Source: Apus apus (lineage: Eukaryota > Chordata > Aves > Apodiformes > Apodidae). From it: a stretch of 64,000 nt of DNA. Below the pieces are notes generated by a model. That model worked only from the letters and a program-made list of their open reading frames with translations. It was not told the origin of the DNA and ran no database searches. Both the position numbers and the translations under genes were made by a program. Where the stretch lies: contig NC_067291.1 in assembly GCF_020740795.1 (NCBI RefSeq), positions 14,884,780 through 14,948,779 on the forward strand, in the 5' to 3' direction. This document shows, one piece after another, positions 13,508-25,170 of this stretch (position 1 is the first letter of the stretch; each line of letters begins with the position of its first letter).

Positions 13508-13515
13508 TATAAATT
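13508..13515 (+). promoter_or_regulatory. TATA-like box inside the CpG island
   Basis: TATAAATT, embedded in otherwise GC-rich sequence. A start about 30 bases downstream, near 13,540, would be downstream of the first-exon donor at 13,224 and so would define a different first exon. It could equally be a chance match. Confidence 0.3.
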
Positions 13516-16500
13516 AGCCCGGTCAGGCTGCCGGGCAGAGAGCGGCGGAGCTGCTGCTCCTCCGAGTTTTGCTCGGGCTGGAGCAGTTTGTAAAGGAGCG
13601 CTCCAGGTCCCGGTGGGCTTGGGGGGGGAGAGAAGGAGAAGGTGTTTGCATGGGGAAAGGGGCTGCCGTGTCCGCATAGGAGCGGTGTGTTGCTGCCTTG
13701 GTGCTGGCACCCCGGGGCTGTGGGTGGGTGTGCCGGGACAGCCTCCCACAGCGTTTACTCCGCTGGTTACTACACGTCCAGCACCCATTTTAATTATCCT
13801 CCCTGCGTTACTCTTCCCAGTCTCCAGGAGAGCTTAAATGCAGCTAAAGCTAACACCTGCAGTTAGCCACCCCTGTTAGAAAGGATTAAACGGATCCGTA
13901 GATAGAAAGCAATGATTTTGGGAGCTGGGGGGTTGGCTTTCTGAACGGTGACTGTCGCAGGACCTGGGTTCTCTGTTGAGAAGTTCCTGGACATGTGTGC
14001 ATGCCTATAGCCCATCCTACATCTCACCCAGACATACATCTCTACAGGGACTGTTTTTCTTTTAGAGGACAAGTGTCTTTCAAGGGAAATTTTCATAACA
14101 CCTGTCAAACTGCAGTAATATGATCCATAACACAAAGACCTCATTAGAAATAATGGGTTGGAGCTGGCTCCACAAGGACATTACTAGTCAGGGATGACCT
14201 CATCTCAAGAAAGAAAAAAAAAAAGAAAATGAAAAAGACTAATAATCTGATTATTATAATGTGTAGATGAGGAGCAGTGTGGTGCTTCCTCTGTGCTGAG
14301 GGGGGAACCCTTGCTGTGTTTAGACTGGACACTTTTAGGCACATACTAGAGCTTAAAAGGGTCTCCTGCAGTGGGCAGTCATGGCAGAAATTTCAGGTGG
14401 GATGAGAGTAAGTTATATGTCTAACATGGCATGAAAATTGCTGTTTTGTGTCTCCTCCAGATCCTTAGTGTTATCCCTAGTGGGGGAAGACAGAGAGGAA
14501 AAGGGTTAATTCTCTGTCTTACTTAGCCAGGTATTGAATGTACAATAATGCTGCACTGATCATCCCCAGATGTCTGCTGCTCATTTGGAAATACAACATA
14601 GTGCCTTTGCCCTAGTGACGTGTGGCCCTAACATTTGCCATAGGTCAGATTCTCCTGTCCTACAGAACAACCTGGAGGAAGCAGAAGCAGCATCCAGGAC
14701 TTCTTCCGATTCTTCTTCTGAATGGAAAAGCCCTCTTCCATTATCCAGCAGAAAGAGGAAGGGAACATCTCCCTTCCCTGCAAGAAAGCTATCACAGGCA
14801 GCAGTCACCTACATGGGGGACCTGGGTCTCCAGAATTCCACAAGATCCTAGTTAGCTCCTGATGTCTCCCCTCTTCAGGGCCCTGCTAGGAAAGGCACAT
14901 CTATAGGTACTAGATTAACTCAGTTGGAAATCAGATCTGCAATGACACCTTTCTGACATGATTTTGCAAACACGTCATGCACACGATGGAGGAACCATCA
15001 AAGCCAGACCTGGAAAGCAGCTGACAGGAAATGGCATCCCTGTTCAGCTTGCCCAGTTATGAGAAGTCTGTCCCATGAAGTAGCAAAGCTATTTGCACCC
15101 CTTTATGTTCTGGAACATCTTTGAATGAAAGTCATTGGCACTTGACAGCTATTGATTGAGGGAGTTGAGCTGGAGGTGGTGGAAGCCCAGTTTCCCTGCC
15201 TCTTCATGCCAGACTTTGCTGCAGCCTCCCCAGCCTGCAAGTGCCCAGCTGGGTGCTCCCCAAAGGCAGCCTTGAACATGCAGATGATCTCTGCAAATCT
15301 GGTTGCTTGTCTGAAGGAAGGATGTGGGCACCAGCTTTTGGAAGTGCAATGAATGTGAAAAATCCCACCGTAAGAGTAAAAGTGCATGAGCTGGTATTTG
15401 GTACAGGGCATGAGTGAGTTTATTTTTGAAACAGGAATTGATCCAGCCTGTACCTGCAGGAAAAAGACAGGTGCATCCCTTTTCTGCTTGGAATAACCTC
15501 TGAGCTTGGACGATTGCTTTTTGAAATGAAATAGGAGAGATGAAAAGGCAGAAAAATCCCCTATGATCTGAGGTGATGCTGTCCTTGGTGAGGCAGGTCT
15601 GGGTTTGGAGGCACAGTCTGCACTTGATGCAGCATGAGCCTGGCTGCCTTCCCTGCCAGTCCCAAGTGCCAGCCCCCAGGTCCTCCCTCCTCTGCTCAGA
15701 GCTATTGTGGGTTGCTTTTTTCTGGCCTGGCCACAGAGTCCTGATGTTGCTAACAGTCCTGCTGAGGAAGCCAAAATCAGCCTTGAAAATCCTCTTCCTG
15801 CACTGTCAAATCAGCAAATTGATTTTCCAGATCATGAGCTGAACCTCTGAAATTATTCTCTTCTGAAAAGATTATGACATTACTCCCGTGCTAATGAACG
15901 TTTTAATGTTACGGTGACAAAAAGTCCCATAAAGGTCTTATTGGCCAAAAAAAGAGACAATGTAGGAAAGGGGAGCCTTCATCAGCTGTGTCACTATCTG
16001 GGGCAGGGGGAGGAAGAAAAGTACTCAAATTGGAAAAAAAGAAAAGGGCAAGGAGAGATGTGTGGTCTGCTGAGAAGCTGCTGGATCCTTCCACAGCTCC
16101 CAACTTTATCTCTCTTTCTGCAAGGGCAAGCACATTACCTATTGCTTTTAATTTTCAACATCTCTCTGGTAAATATCCATCCCTTCCAGCAGAAGGGACA
16201 AAGCCCTGAGGGTGGGTGGCAGAGCCAGGTCCCCATCCCCAGGCTGCTGCAACCTGCAGTGGGATTATCTGAGTTTAGCACTGACCTTTCTACCCCACCA
16301 TCATGTTGCCATCAGGATCTGTAGTTCAGGACTGTGACCCAGGTTTCCAAACACACAGCAGAACAGTATATGCCCTGGCCTCACCAAAGGTTTTTGGCAC
16401 TTTTTTTCGGAGAAAAAATACTCCTGGGTATATGTCTGCCACAATGCTGATGGGGTTCACAGGGCTACAGCATTGCCTCTGCTTTGCTGATCCTGGTTTT

Positions 16501-16809
16501 ATTGGACTGTAACTCCACAGGTTACACCTGACTTGTCCCAGTCTTGAGCAAAAGCAGAGTTAACCCTGTAGATGGGACAGGGAAGCAGTTTTGGGAAGAA
16601 CTGCTCCCTGCCTGTTGAGCTGCAATGCAAGGGGAAGGCTGGTCTATATTTAGGTAAGGGCTCTGCACAGAATGGGTAATCCTCTTTCTGTGAATTATCC
16701 AGCCTGGAGATTAGACTGCTTTAACCCAGCCCCCCCAGGGGCTGCAGCCAGGCTGGGAGGGAGCCGTGGAGGGGACAGTTGCTGGAGGGAGGTGTGGGCA
16801 GGTGGCTGG

Positions 16810-16954
16810 TGACTCATTTGGCCACTGCCAGCCTTGCCAAGCTCTCTGAGAGGTCACTGCAGGCCCAGACGCAGACTGACACACGAGTGACGTGCAAGGC
16901 GAAAGGGAACATTATGGCATCCTGATTAGGAAAGAGCACAGAGCTTTATAAATA
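16810..16954 (+). promoter_or_regulatory. candidate intronic promoter or enhancer: AP-1, CRE-like and TATA motifs
   Basis: Within 145 bases there is TGACTCA (AP-1 consensus, 16810-16816), TGACGTG (CRE-like, 16888-16894) and a perfect TATAAATA (16947-16954), in this order on +. A donor-like CAG|GTAGGA follows at 16983/16984. The block is also more GC-rich than its surroundings. Known SV2B genes make transcripts with different 5' ends, so an alternative promoter is plausible, but the motif cluster alone does not prove it. Confidence 0.3.
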
Positions 16955-19900
16955 ATTGTGGGGACAAGGGAGTGTGGCAGCAGGTAGGAGGAGGGACAGG
17001 AGACTCAGAGCAGCAGTTTTTGAGAGTGTAATATCCTCACTAGACTTTTCCAAGCTGTTTCTCTAACCAGAAAAAAGGGTGATTTTTGAACTGCAGCCGA
17101 TGAATCTGAGGAAATGCTCCCAAACCTCCTGCTTGGGCTGGCTCTGCAAATGCAATTCTGGAAATGCAAGTCAGGTTCATCAATTTGGAGAGCGAAGGGA
17201 TCACTGTCAATACTCCATTAAAATGTTGAAGGGAGGCCAAAAACACAGCTCAGGGACAGTGAGGGTTCGGGGAGAGGGGCCGGACATGAGGCAGGATGAA
17301 TTGGACCAGAACCTGAATATTTCACTCACAGTCATGGAACAAGTGCCCTGTGTGCTGAGAAGGCACATTTCTGTCCTTTACCTAGTGCAGAGCTTCTACC
17401 AAAAAGGAGTCATATCACTAATCTCACTCTGGGGACTTGGACGTGCCATAGAAGAGACATTCTTGTCACCCCTACATATGGGTCTTGGGACAAAGCTTTG
17501 GTGGGTAGAGGAATGGGGAAGGCTTGGCTGTGCCATGCCAGGCTGACACCCAGCTCTGCAAGGATGCCAAAGGAGCTCTTCCCATCGGTGTCAAATGCAG
17601 CAGAAAAAGAGGGGAGGAGATCTCCTTTTGAGACAGGAACAGGGTCATTTTTGGGGAGGCTGAGATAGCTGCCAACCACTGTTTTTTGTGTCTGAGTTTG
17701 TGCTCAGGCCACTCTTTTTCTTTCCCTAATTTCTACAAGCTGGGATCTATCTCAAAACTAATATGGTTTGTTCTCCTTCATTCTGCTTTCCAGGCTTTAA
17801 ATAAGAAATCAGTACAGGGTTTTGATTTCCCTGATTGTCTTCACATTCTACTGCTGCCTGGAGGTCTTGTCAAATTTTTCTGGAGTTACATCCCCCTGTG
17901 GACTCCCACAGTACAGATGCCATCACCCAGACTCTCCCTGGTTGTCTTAACTGCTGAAAAGCCAGGTTTATTCATGAGGGAGTCAAGTGCACTGAGGCAC
18001 GTTATTTTTCCTGCATTTAAATCAATTTATTCTGCTCTCTGCTGCTTATTCTGCATTGCCTAAATCAGAATTTCGACTCTATTGTATTTTGCCCTGCTCA
18101 GAACTGGGACAAATTGAAAGCCTGGTTCTGCTGTTCAGCATTCCCACTTTTACTCATCTCATCTAAAGAGTGTCATTTAAATAACTTCAGGAGAGTTTAA
18201 GTTGAACAGGGAATAAATGACTAGTTTCCCAACTCACTCCTAGGAAGGGGAGCATCTTGACTGGCCCTGCAGCTCCTACCTTGCCCGGAGATGCAGGCAG
18301 AGTCAGTGCAAATATTGGCTCATTTCTGCTTGTGAGGTTAGAGCTAGAAAACCTGGATGGAAGAGGGAGAGGAAAGAAGGGAAAGACGGGGAAAGTCATT
18401 GCCTTTAATGTGACCTAGTGTGTCTTGCATCCCTGTGTTGAACATCCTCAACTGCCTGTTTAACGTAGAGTCAACACATCTGTCACGTCAGCATCTCCCA
18501 CTTCCTGGTTCCCCCAAGCCACCTCCCTCCCATCTGCTCTCTCTCCTGCCTCCAGCTTTCCTGGGCTCCCACTGCTTTGTGCCTGGGAGGGTGTGTGGGG
18601 TGGGGGGAGCGTCTGCTTGTGTTTTCCACTGGCCGATGGACTTTTCCATTGCTTGTGCTTCAGCACCTGGATGTGGTCACAGCGGGATGATCGGCTTGGC
18701 TTGCAGAGCATTTACTTCTAATCTCCGGCTTGTGACATCCTAGCAGAAAGGGGCGACCCTTTCAGGAGCAGCTCCACGGGCTAGAAAGAGGGGAAATGGC
18801 TGGGGAACAGCTGTGAGGAAACATTTCCTAGTTCTGGTAAGTGATGCTTTTCTCTTTGGTCCCTGTCTGGACAGTCAATCCAGATGCAAAAGTAATAAAG
18901 CTTCACGGGGTAAAAAGCAAAGAGAAGGGAGCTGAAAAAGAGACAGAAAAAACTAATGAAGCCCATTCGTTTTTTACTGAAGATTTTCCAGGGGTCAATG
19001 CTCATCAAAGAAATTTTATTATTATTAGTGAGAGGCTGGGAGCTGAGCAGATGAGACCTTGTGTGTGCCCAGGCAGTCAGAGCAGTTTTCACTTGGATGC
19101 AATTTCATTGCCCACTCTTGTGTCTTTTTCCTATGTGATTTCCAGCTTGGTCTGGAGAACATTCAGAGCTCACAGCCAAGCACCAGTGGTGCTCTCCATG
19201 TGGTAGTCCCAGTTGAGCAGCTATCTGAATGCAGCCTTTTCTATCTTATGCTCTTTAGTGTAGGAGTTTTAGAAGGTCATTAATGAATTCTTGCCCCTAA
19301 GTTGGTACATAAAGTCCCTCAACTTTTCTGGTTGAGAAACTCTCCATTGTGAAGTTTAACTGCATTTTTCCCCGAAACCAATTCCCCAGGTGCTGAGAAT
19401 AGCTGATACACAGAAAGGTGGAGATAAAGATGTTTAGAAGGAAGAGGGTCTAGATGGACTACACGTTGCTGGAAGTGTGAGTTACCTGGTGTTCTGGACA
19501 TGGGCTTATGCTAAGAGTCAGTTTGTCTCACAGGACTCTCAAAATGGGTGTCCTGCTTCTAAATTGAGTGATAGCAGAGCACTTGCAGTAGGGATGAATT
19601 CAGGGCCCTTGTTTAAAGAGGATCAGGGAATAATAAACCTAAGAGCAGCCTTTGCAATCTAGCATTATTAAATCTGCAGAAGTCTGTACATAACCTATCT
19701 TTGCTGACAAGAAACAAAGGAAAAATACAGGTACAAAGCTATGCCCTTCTCGACACACCTGTGTTCCACCCAAAAACTGGTGCAAAATTTCATTTGGGGA
19801 GAGCAAAACAAATTCTTTCTGATTTATTTGTGACAGGCAGAGTTAAAAATTTCTCCTGGAGAACACTGAGCAGATGATTTGTTTATAAAAGTATTCCTTT

Positions 19901-22900
19901 CATGATGTATTCATACAGAAACCTCCACTTGCTAAAAACTCACCCTTTTCCTACTCTTTGATGTTAGATATCATGACACTTGGACTGCAGCACCCTGGTT
20001 ATTGTGTTTATTCTAGAGCAACCTTGAAGTTTCAAGCACCAATTACATCAAATGTAAAGAAAAAGATCCTGCTCTCCTAAGCAGCAAGTTTGGCTTGGAT
20101 TTTTGTTTCATGTGTATTTCAGGGTGACAGTCTTTGGTACCAAATCTGTGTCTGGTGAACAGCGGGTGAAGAGAACACAGGAAAGTAGAAAAGGGCTTTG
20201 TGTGACTCTCAGTCCCAGCACTGTGCAAGAGGGAGGGAGTGCATGTATTGCCACATTTGTTGTCTTTGGAGGTTGATGATTCTGTCTGTGAGGAAATCTA
20301 CTTAGAGAGGACAGCTTTTGCTTCCTCTAACCAAAATGTCAAAGTTTGTTTCAAAAGGTTGAAAATCCTTCACTCTATGATTCCCTGGAAAAAAGTTTCT
20401 GAGCACCAGACATTTCTATAAACTCATTTTCTTGCTGAATTAACTTTTAAAACCTGCAGGAATGTTGATGTTGGAGTATCTTTGCTGTCAGTTTTGTGTT
20501 TGTGTGCACTTGACTTTTCTCCCACATTCGTTCTGACATGGTGGGCAGTGGTGACTCTGCTTTCCTGGTCCCTGCTGCAGTGCTGCAAGGGAGTTAATTT
20601 CCTGCTGGAAAGGTTAATTTCCTCTGTTTAATTAAAGGCTCTGTAATATTTATAAAGAGAAAATCCTCATACCCATCTGTGGCAATTTTGGTACGTCTGC
20701 CAAGATGAAATTCTAGGGCCAAATGAATATTACAACATATTAGAAGTAGAGATTTTTTAACATCCCAAATATATTTTCTGACAGATGCTGATGTGATGTT
20801 GGGGAAGTGAAGGACAGATAGTAAAGTCTTTGTCTCTGGATGGAAACAGAATTAAATGTGCTACAGAATTAATGAATGCTATGACTTCAAATTGAATTGT
20901 AGTCTTTTCTCATAGACATTTGGGTTATAAAGGATGGATTTTCCTGGTGAAAATATCCATTTTATAAGGGCAAGGAGTCATATGATGTCCTAAATGGAGA
21001 ATATTGCAGATCATTCCTTGAAGACACTTGCCCTCAGTGTCATTATCTCTTTGAGACAAGGCAATCAAGGGGATGAAAGATGAAATTCTTCCTTGCCAGG
21101 GAAAGTTCCACGTTATTTGATTGAAATTGGAATCCAGTCACTTCGTGCATGTCTCTCCAGATTTTTCTTACCACATCTGCTAAATTACCACCAGCTATTT
21201 GCGTTTTAAATGAGGGCTTCCTCCCGCACAACCCATCTGCTCAGCCTGGTGGTTCTTCCTGTGCAGTCACGACTTGGTGATCACGTTTATGTCAGTAGGA
21301 ACACACTGGTGTTGTGGGGGGAAGGAAGAGGGGAACAAGATGGCCTTGCAGATTCCCTTGGCTGGGCTGAATTCAAAAGAAGGTTAAAAGAGGGGAAAAA
21401 ACCTCTTATGAAAGAGAATTAAACCAGGCCAAGGGGCTCAGGCAGTTCAGGCCATTTTGAGGACAAAGCTTCTTTTTTTTCTAATACTATCCTAAGAAAT
21501 CTTTCTGATTAGGCATCATAGACTCTCCCACATCTAAGCTGGCATAACTCACCTGGGCATGTTGTTGACTGCCTTCATGCCAGGGAGGAAGAAGAAACTG
21601 AAGCTTTTCTTGCTTGGAGTTGGCTGAAATGTAAGAGTACTTTATGGTATTTTAATCTGCCTCATTAAGGTGATGGAGCTACAGGTTTTCAGGGGTGTTT
21701 TCTCCTTGGTGTGACAAACCTGAGGTTTTGATTTTAGATACAGAGGGATGTCATAGAGATCTACAAAGTTGTGAGTGACTTGGAGACAATGAGTAGAGCT
21801 GTTAACTATTTCTTCAAGTCCAAGACCCAGGCAACCTCAGAACTAGGTAACAGAAGCCAGGCACAGATCCATGATTACTCTTCCTGAACATCCAAATATG
21901 AGACATTCCTGGTCCATAATCTAAATTGCTGTCTCCAAATAATAAGAATAATAAGAAATTGGCCACGGTGCCCATGCATCGCCACAGCCATCTGACAGAT
22001 GCCCTCTCCTTTCTTCTGCTTGATGGTTCACTGTTGTCCTGCCTAGGGGAGAGACCTTGCACTTTGTCCTGAGAGCTGTGGAAGGCCTGATGCTGGGCAA
22101 GCTCCTGCAGGAGATGCTGCAGGATTCTGTGGCAGCTGCTTCACAGTGATTCAGTGTTTCCAGTGAAACTCAGGTTTTGCTGTGATTCACGGCAGCTCTT
22201 GTAGGAGATGGGTTTGAAGGAAGCTGGAATGCATCCACTCCTGAATGGGTTTATTCAGGCTCTGGTTCCCACCATGCTGCCAGCACAGCAGCTCCCTCTC
22301 TGGCCTCCCATCCTCTTACAGGTTCCTGACCTCCTGAGCTCATTCCCTTGCCCTTCTTGAGCATTTGTGATGCTCCTGGTGTCTCCCCTCTACTTTGCCA
22401 CTCAGTGGACACCCTCCTAGATGTAGCGGTGGTGGCTTCTTTGAGGAACAGCATTTATGTAGCAGTCCTATAAATAGTGATGGTCCTCAAACAAGCCTGG
22501 TGGCATCTAGTTTTGCAGGTACCATCCTCCTCTGAGGCACGTTCTCAAGGGGGATCAGCACAGCCAGAATATGAGGTTAGAGGTAAATTGAACTGAATGC
22601 CACTGCGGTGATGACTGAGAGGTTTGGTGGGGTTTGAAGGACAAGAGTCGAAGTACACAAAGATACCTCTCTGGCTGTACTTGGCCCAGAGAATCCATTG
22701 CACTAGACATTTAGACTGATGGATAAAAGCTCCTTTAGATTTACAAGCTGTCCCTGGGTGGGTGGATCCTGTTTTTAGTCACAAAGCTATAAATCCAGTA
22801 AAATAAGCACAACTCCTCTGGACTTATACCAGAGAAATAGATACATGATCTATTATGAGGGATATAGCACCTCATAAGGTAATAAACACAAAAAGCAATC

Positions 22901-25020
22901 AATCATTCTCCCCTCTGGACACAGGGTCCAGGGCTCACTCTGCCCTTATGGATGGGAGGGAGAAGAGAAGAGACTTCAGGTTTATGGTTTCTTGGGGCCA
23001 CAAGAGGTGTGGGTTTATTGCAAAGCTCTGTAGCAACTGGGAACTGGTTCTCAAATGCTTTCAGCCCACTGCAGGGGAGGAAATCTGACCCTGATTCCTC
23101 TCACCTGCTTACACTGAAGCTCAGAGTGGGCACGAGTGGGAGCAGCTGCTTCTTGGGGGGTACATTTTTCCTTCTGCACCCCCACACCATGAGCTCTCAC
23201 AGCCCAAATTCACAGATATTTCATCAGGACTGTCTCATTGCTGGGATCTAATGGGCATTAATTATAAGCATGTGTGGATGATGTGTTAAATGATTTATAC
23301 ACAGACCCAGATTGAGAAATCCCAGTGGTCTCTTCTCCTGATGAGTAGCCGCTGTTGGCAATTAGTCAAGGTTTCCTGGCATCCAGGAGCAGCTGAGGAG
23401 CCTTTTAGCTTGCAATACAGATTATAAATTGCCAGGCTTGGAAGAGGATGAGGTTTCTCAGTGGGCCAAGACTAGCTAGGACCAGTATAAAAGGAATGTG
23501 GTGCCTCTTTTCAGTGGGGTGAGTGGTAAATTTTGCTGTTCATTAGTGCCTTTGGGACCATGGCTATGCTCTTGGGAACATGAGGAATGCCTTTTTCATT
23601 CTCAGAGTCAGATGATGGGAATTATGAGCAGAGTAAGTTTAATTAATTTGTATATTTATTATTTATCACTAATTGAATGTGCTTTGGGTGCTTATTTTTT
23701 TTCTCCTTTTAGATAAGGGTTTATAGGGTTGGTTATTATTTTTTAATTTATAATGCCAACAAGGTAGGATCCTTTGTTCTTAAGAGCTCAGACCCTGCAA
23801 ATCACCAGCAATTCTGCCTTTACTGTGCTTGCTGTGGTGCCTAGAGGTGCTGGGCAGCATGGACACCTCCAGACCAGAGTGTCTAGCTGCAAGGGAAGGA
23901 GAAGCCAGAGCCTTGCTGGGAGGCTGTGAGGGCGCAGGACTTAGGGAATATGGTAGGAAAGATTTATAGACTAGTTTGGACCAGAATGCATTAGGTATTT
24001 TGATATTTATGGCTTCTGAAATGCCAGGCATGACCACTGCTTGAAGATGGTTGTGCCCCTGAAGTGTCTTGCTCTTTCTTACAGCTTTACCTTAAAGCAA
24101 CTCTCTTTTAGCATGGGAACAGAGCCTGCACTGCATGCTGCAGAGCCAGCCTGCTGCAAGTGTGGCCCCTCAACCCTTCTATCCCCCTGACACACACAGG
24201 GCAGGCATTAAGGGAAGTTGGAAATATTAGGAAAAGCCAAATTTATCTCTGCCCAACAAGAAGTTTTGCAAAGCCTTTATTTATAGATGAGATGTACACC
24301 CTGCCTGTTTTAAAATTAAAGAACAGGGAGAGAGCGCAAGTCCTGTTGATTTACAACTTCAGGGCTCTGAGCACAGCAATTTCCCAGCCATCACGAGGAA
24401 AGAAAATAAGACTTACACCTGGATTGCAGCTGAGAAGTTGGGAGAAAGGAATGAAAATGAAGGTGCTTCAAAGCCATGTCTTTTAAAAGCTTACTACCCT
24501 AACAAGTGTGCAAGGGAGGTGAGTGCTGAGGATGGGGAGAGGCTGGGTGAGGGCAGGAGCACCCATCCCCTTTGCCTGCTCCATGCCAGGCAGCTGCTCC
24601 TGTCATTGCTGTTCCAGGCCATGCAGCTGATTAAATATTGAAAGGGTTTGGTTGCTATTGCTTGAAAGCTTCTGTCAGGATGAAAATGAAGTTACGTGAG
24701 GACAAGTTTGTGCTGGTGCAATTAGTCTCTGTTTAAATATGGCTGACCATAAACAGGCCAAAAAGAGCTTTGTGGGCTTTAATGTAAAGGTGCTGTGAGG
24801 AGGTGTGTTTGGGTTCCTCCTTTTTGGAGCCAAGGTGTGGGAGAGCTCAGGAAGTAGGGTATAGTAGGTGGGGGCCAGGCTGAGTTGTCAGAGAGACCTT
24901 GTGATGTTGAGAAGCTGTTGTGGGTGCTAGAAGTCTGGTTGTAATTTGAGTTAATGCCTGAGGTGTGCATTTTCACAAGGCAGCCTTGCTCCAGGCTCAC
25001 CTCCCACATGCCCCTGGCAC

Positions 25021-25170
25021 CCTGGGAGAGATAAATGGAGGTGCAGACAGAGAGAGGAGAGGGAGGAGGGATTTGTGGTGGGTTATAGGATTAAGCAGAG
25101 GCAGGAGGAGAGTTCGGATTATGGGTAAAGGCTAAGAGTGGATGGAGGGAGAGATTAAAAGGGTTGATGA
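25021..25170 (+). repeat. purine-rich low-complexity stretch
   Basis: Long GA-biased segment with GAGAGAGGAGAGGGAGGAGG at its core. No coding potential. Could form unusual DNA structure, but this is not shown. Confidence 0.5.

Larger units (their letters stand above)
12840..13770 (+). promoter_or_regulatory. SV2B: CpG island, probable SV2B promoter region
   Basis: CpG dinucleotides are dense here and rare in the surrounding tens of kilobases. The island contains GC-rich blocks, a CT tract (12893-12944), a run of 15 G (13281-13295) and a TATA-like element (13508-13515). It is the only strong CpG island on the + strand side upstream of the SV2B coding exons, so I infer that it is the gene's main promoter. 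The distance to the first coding exon, about 34 kb, is compatible with the long first introns seen in SV2 genes. The exact transcription start cannot be read from sequence alone, and bidirectional activity is possible. Confidence 0.75.

Noticed and set aside
15103..15774. 223-codon open frame on -, the longest in the window
   Set aside because: The translation is low in recognisable motifs and looks like random reading of intron sequence; no promoter or splice context on the minus strand.
18659..18680. REST/NRSF (RE1) site candidate
   Set aside because: TTCAGCACC matches the left half exactly but the right half does not match, so it is not a credible full site.
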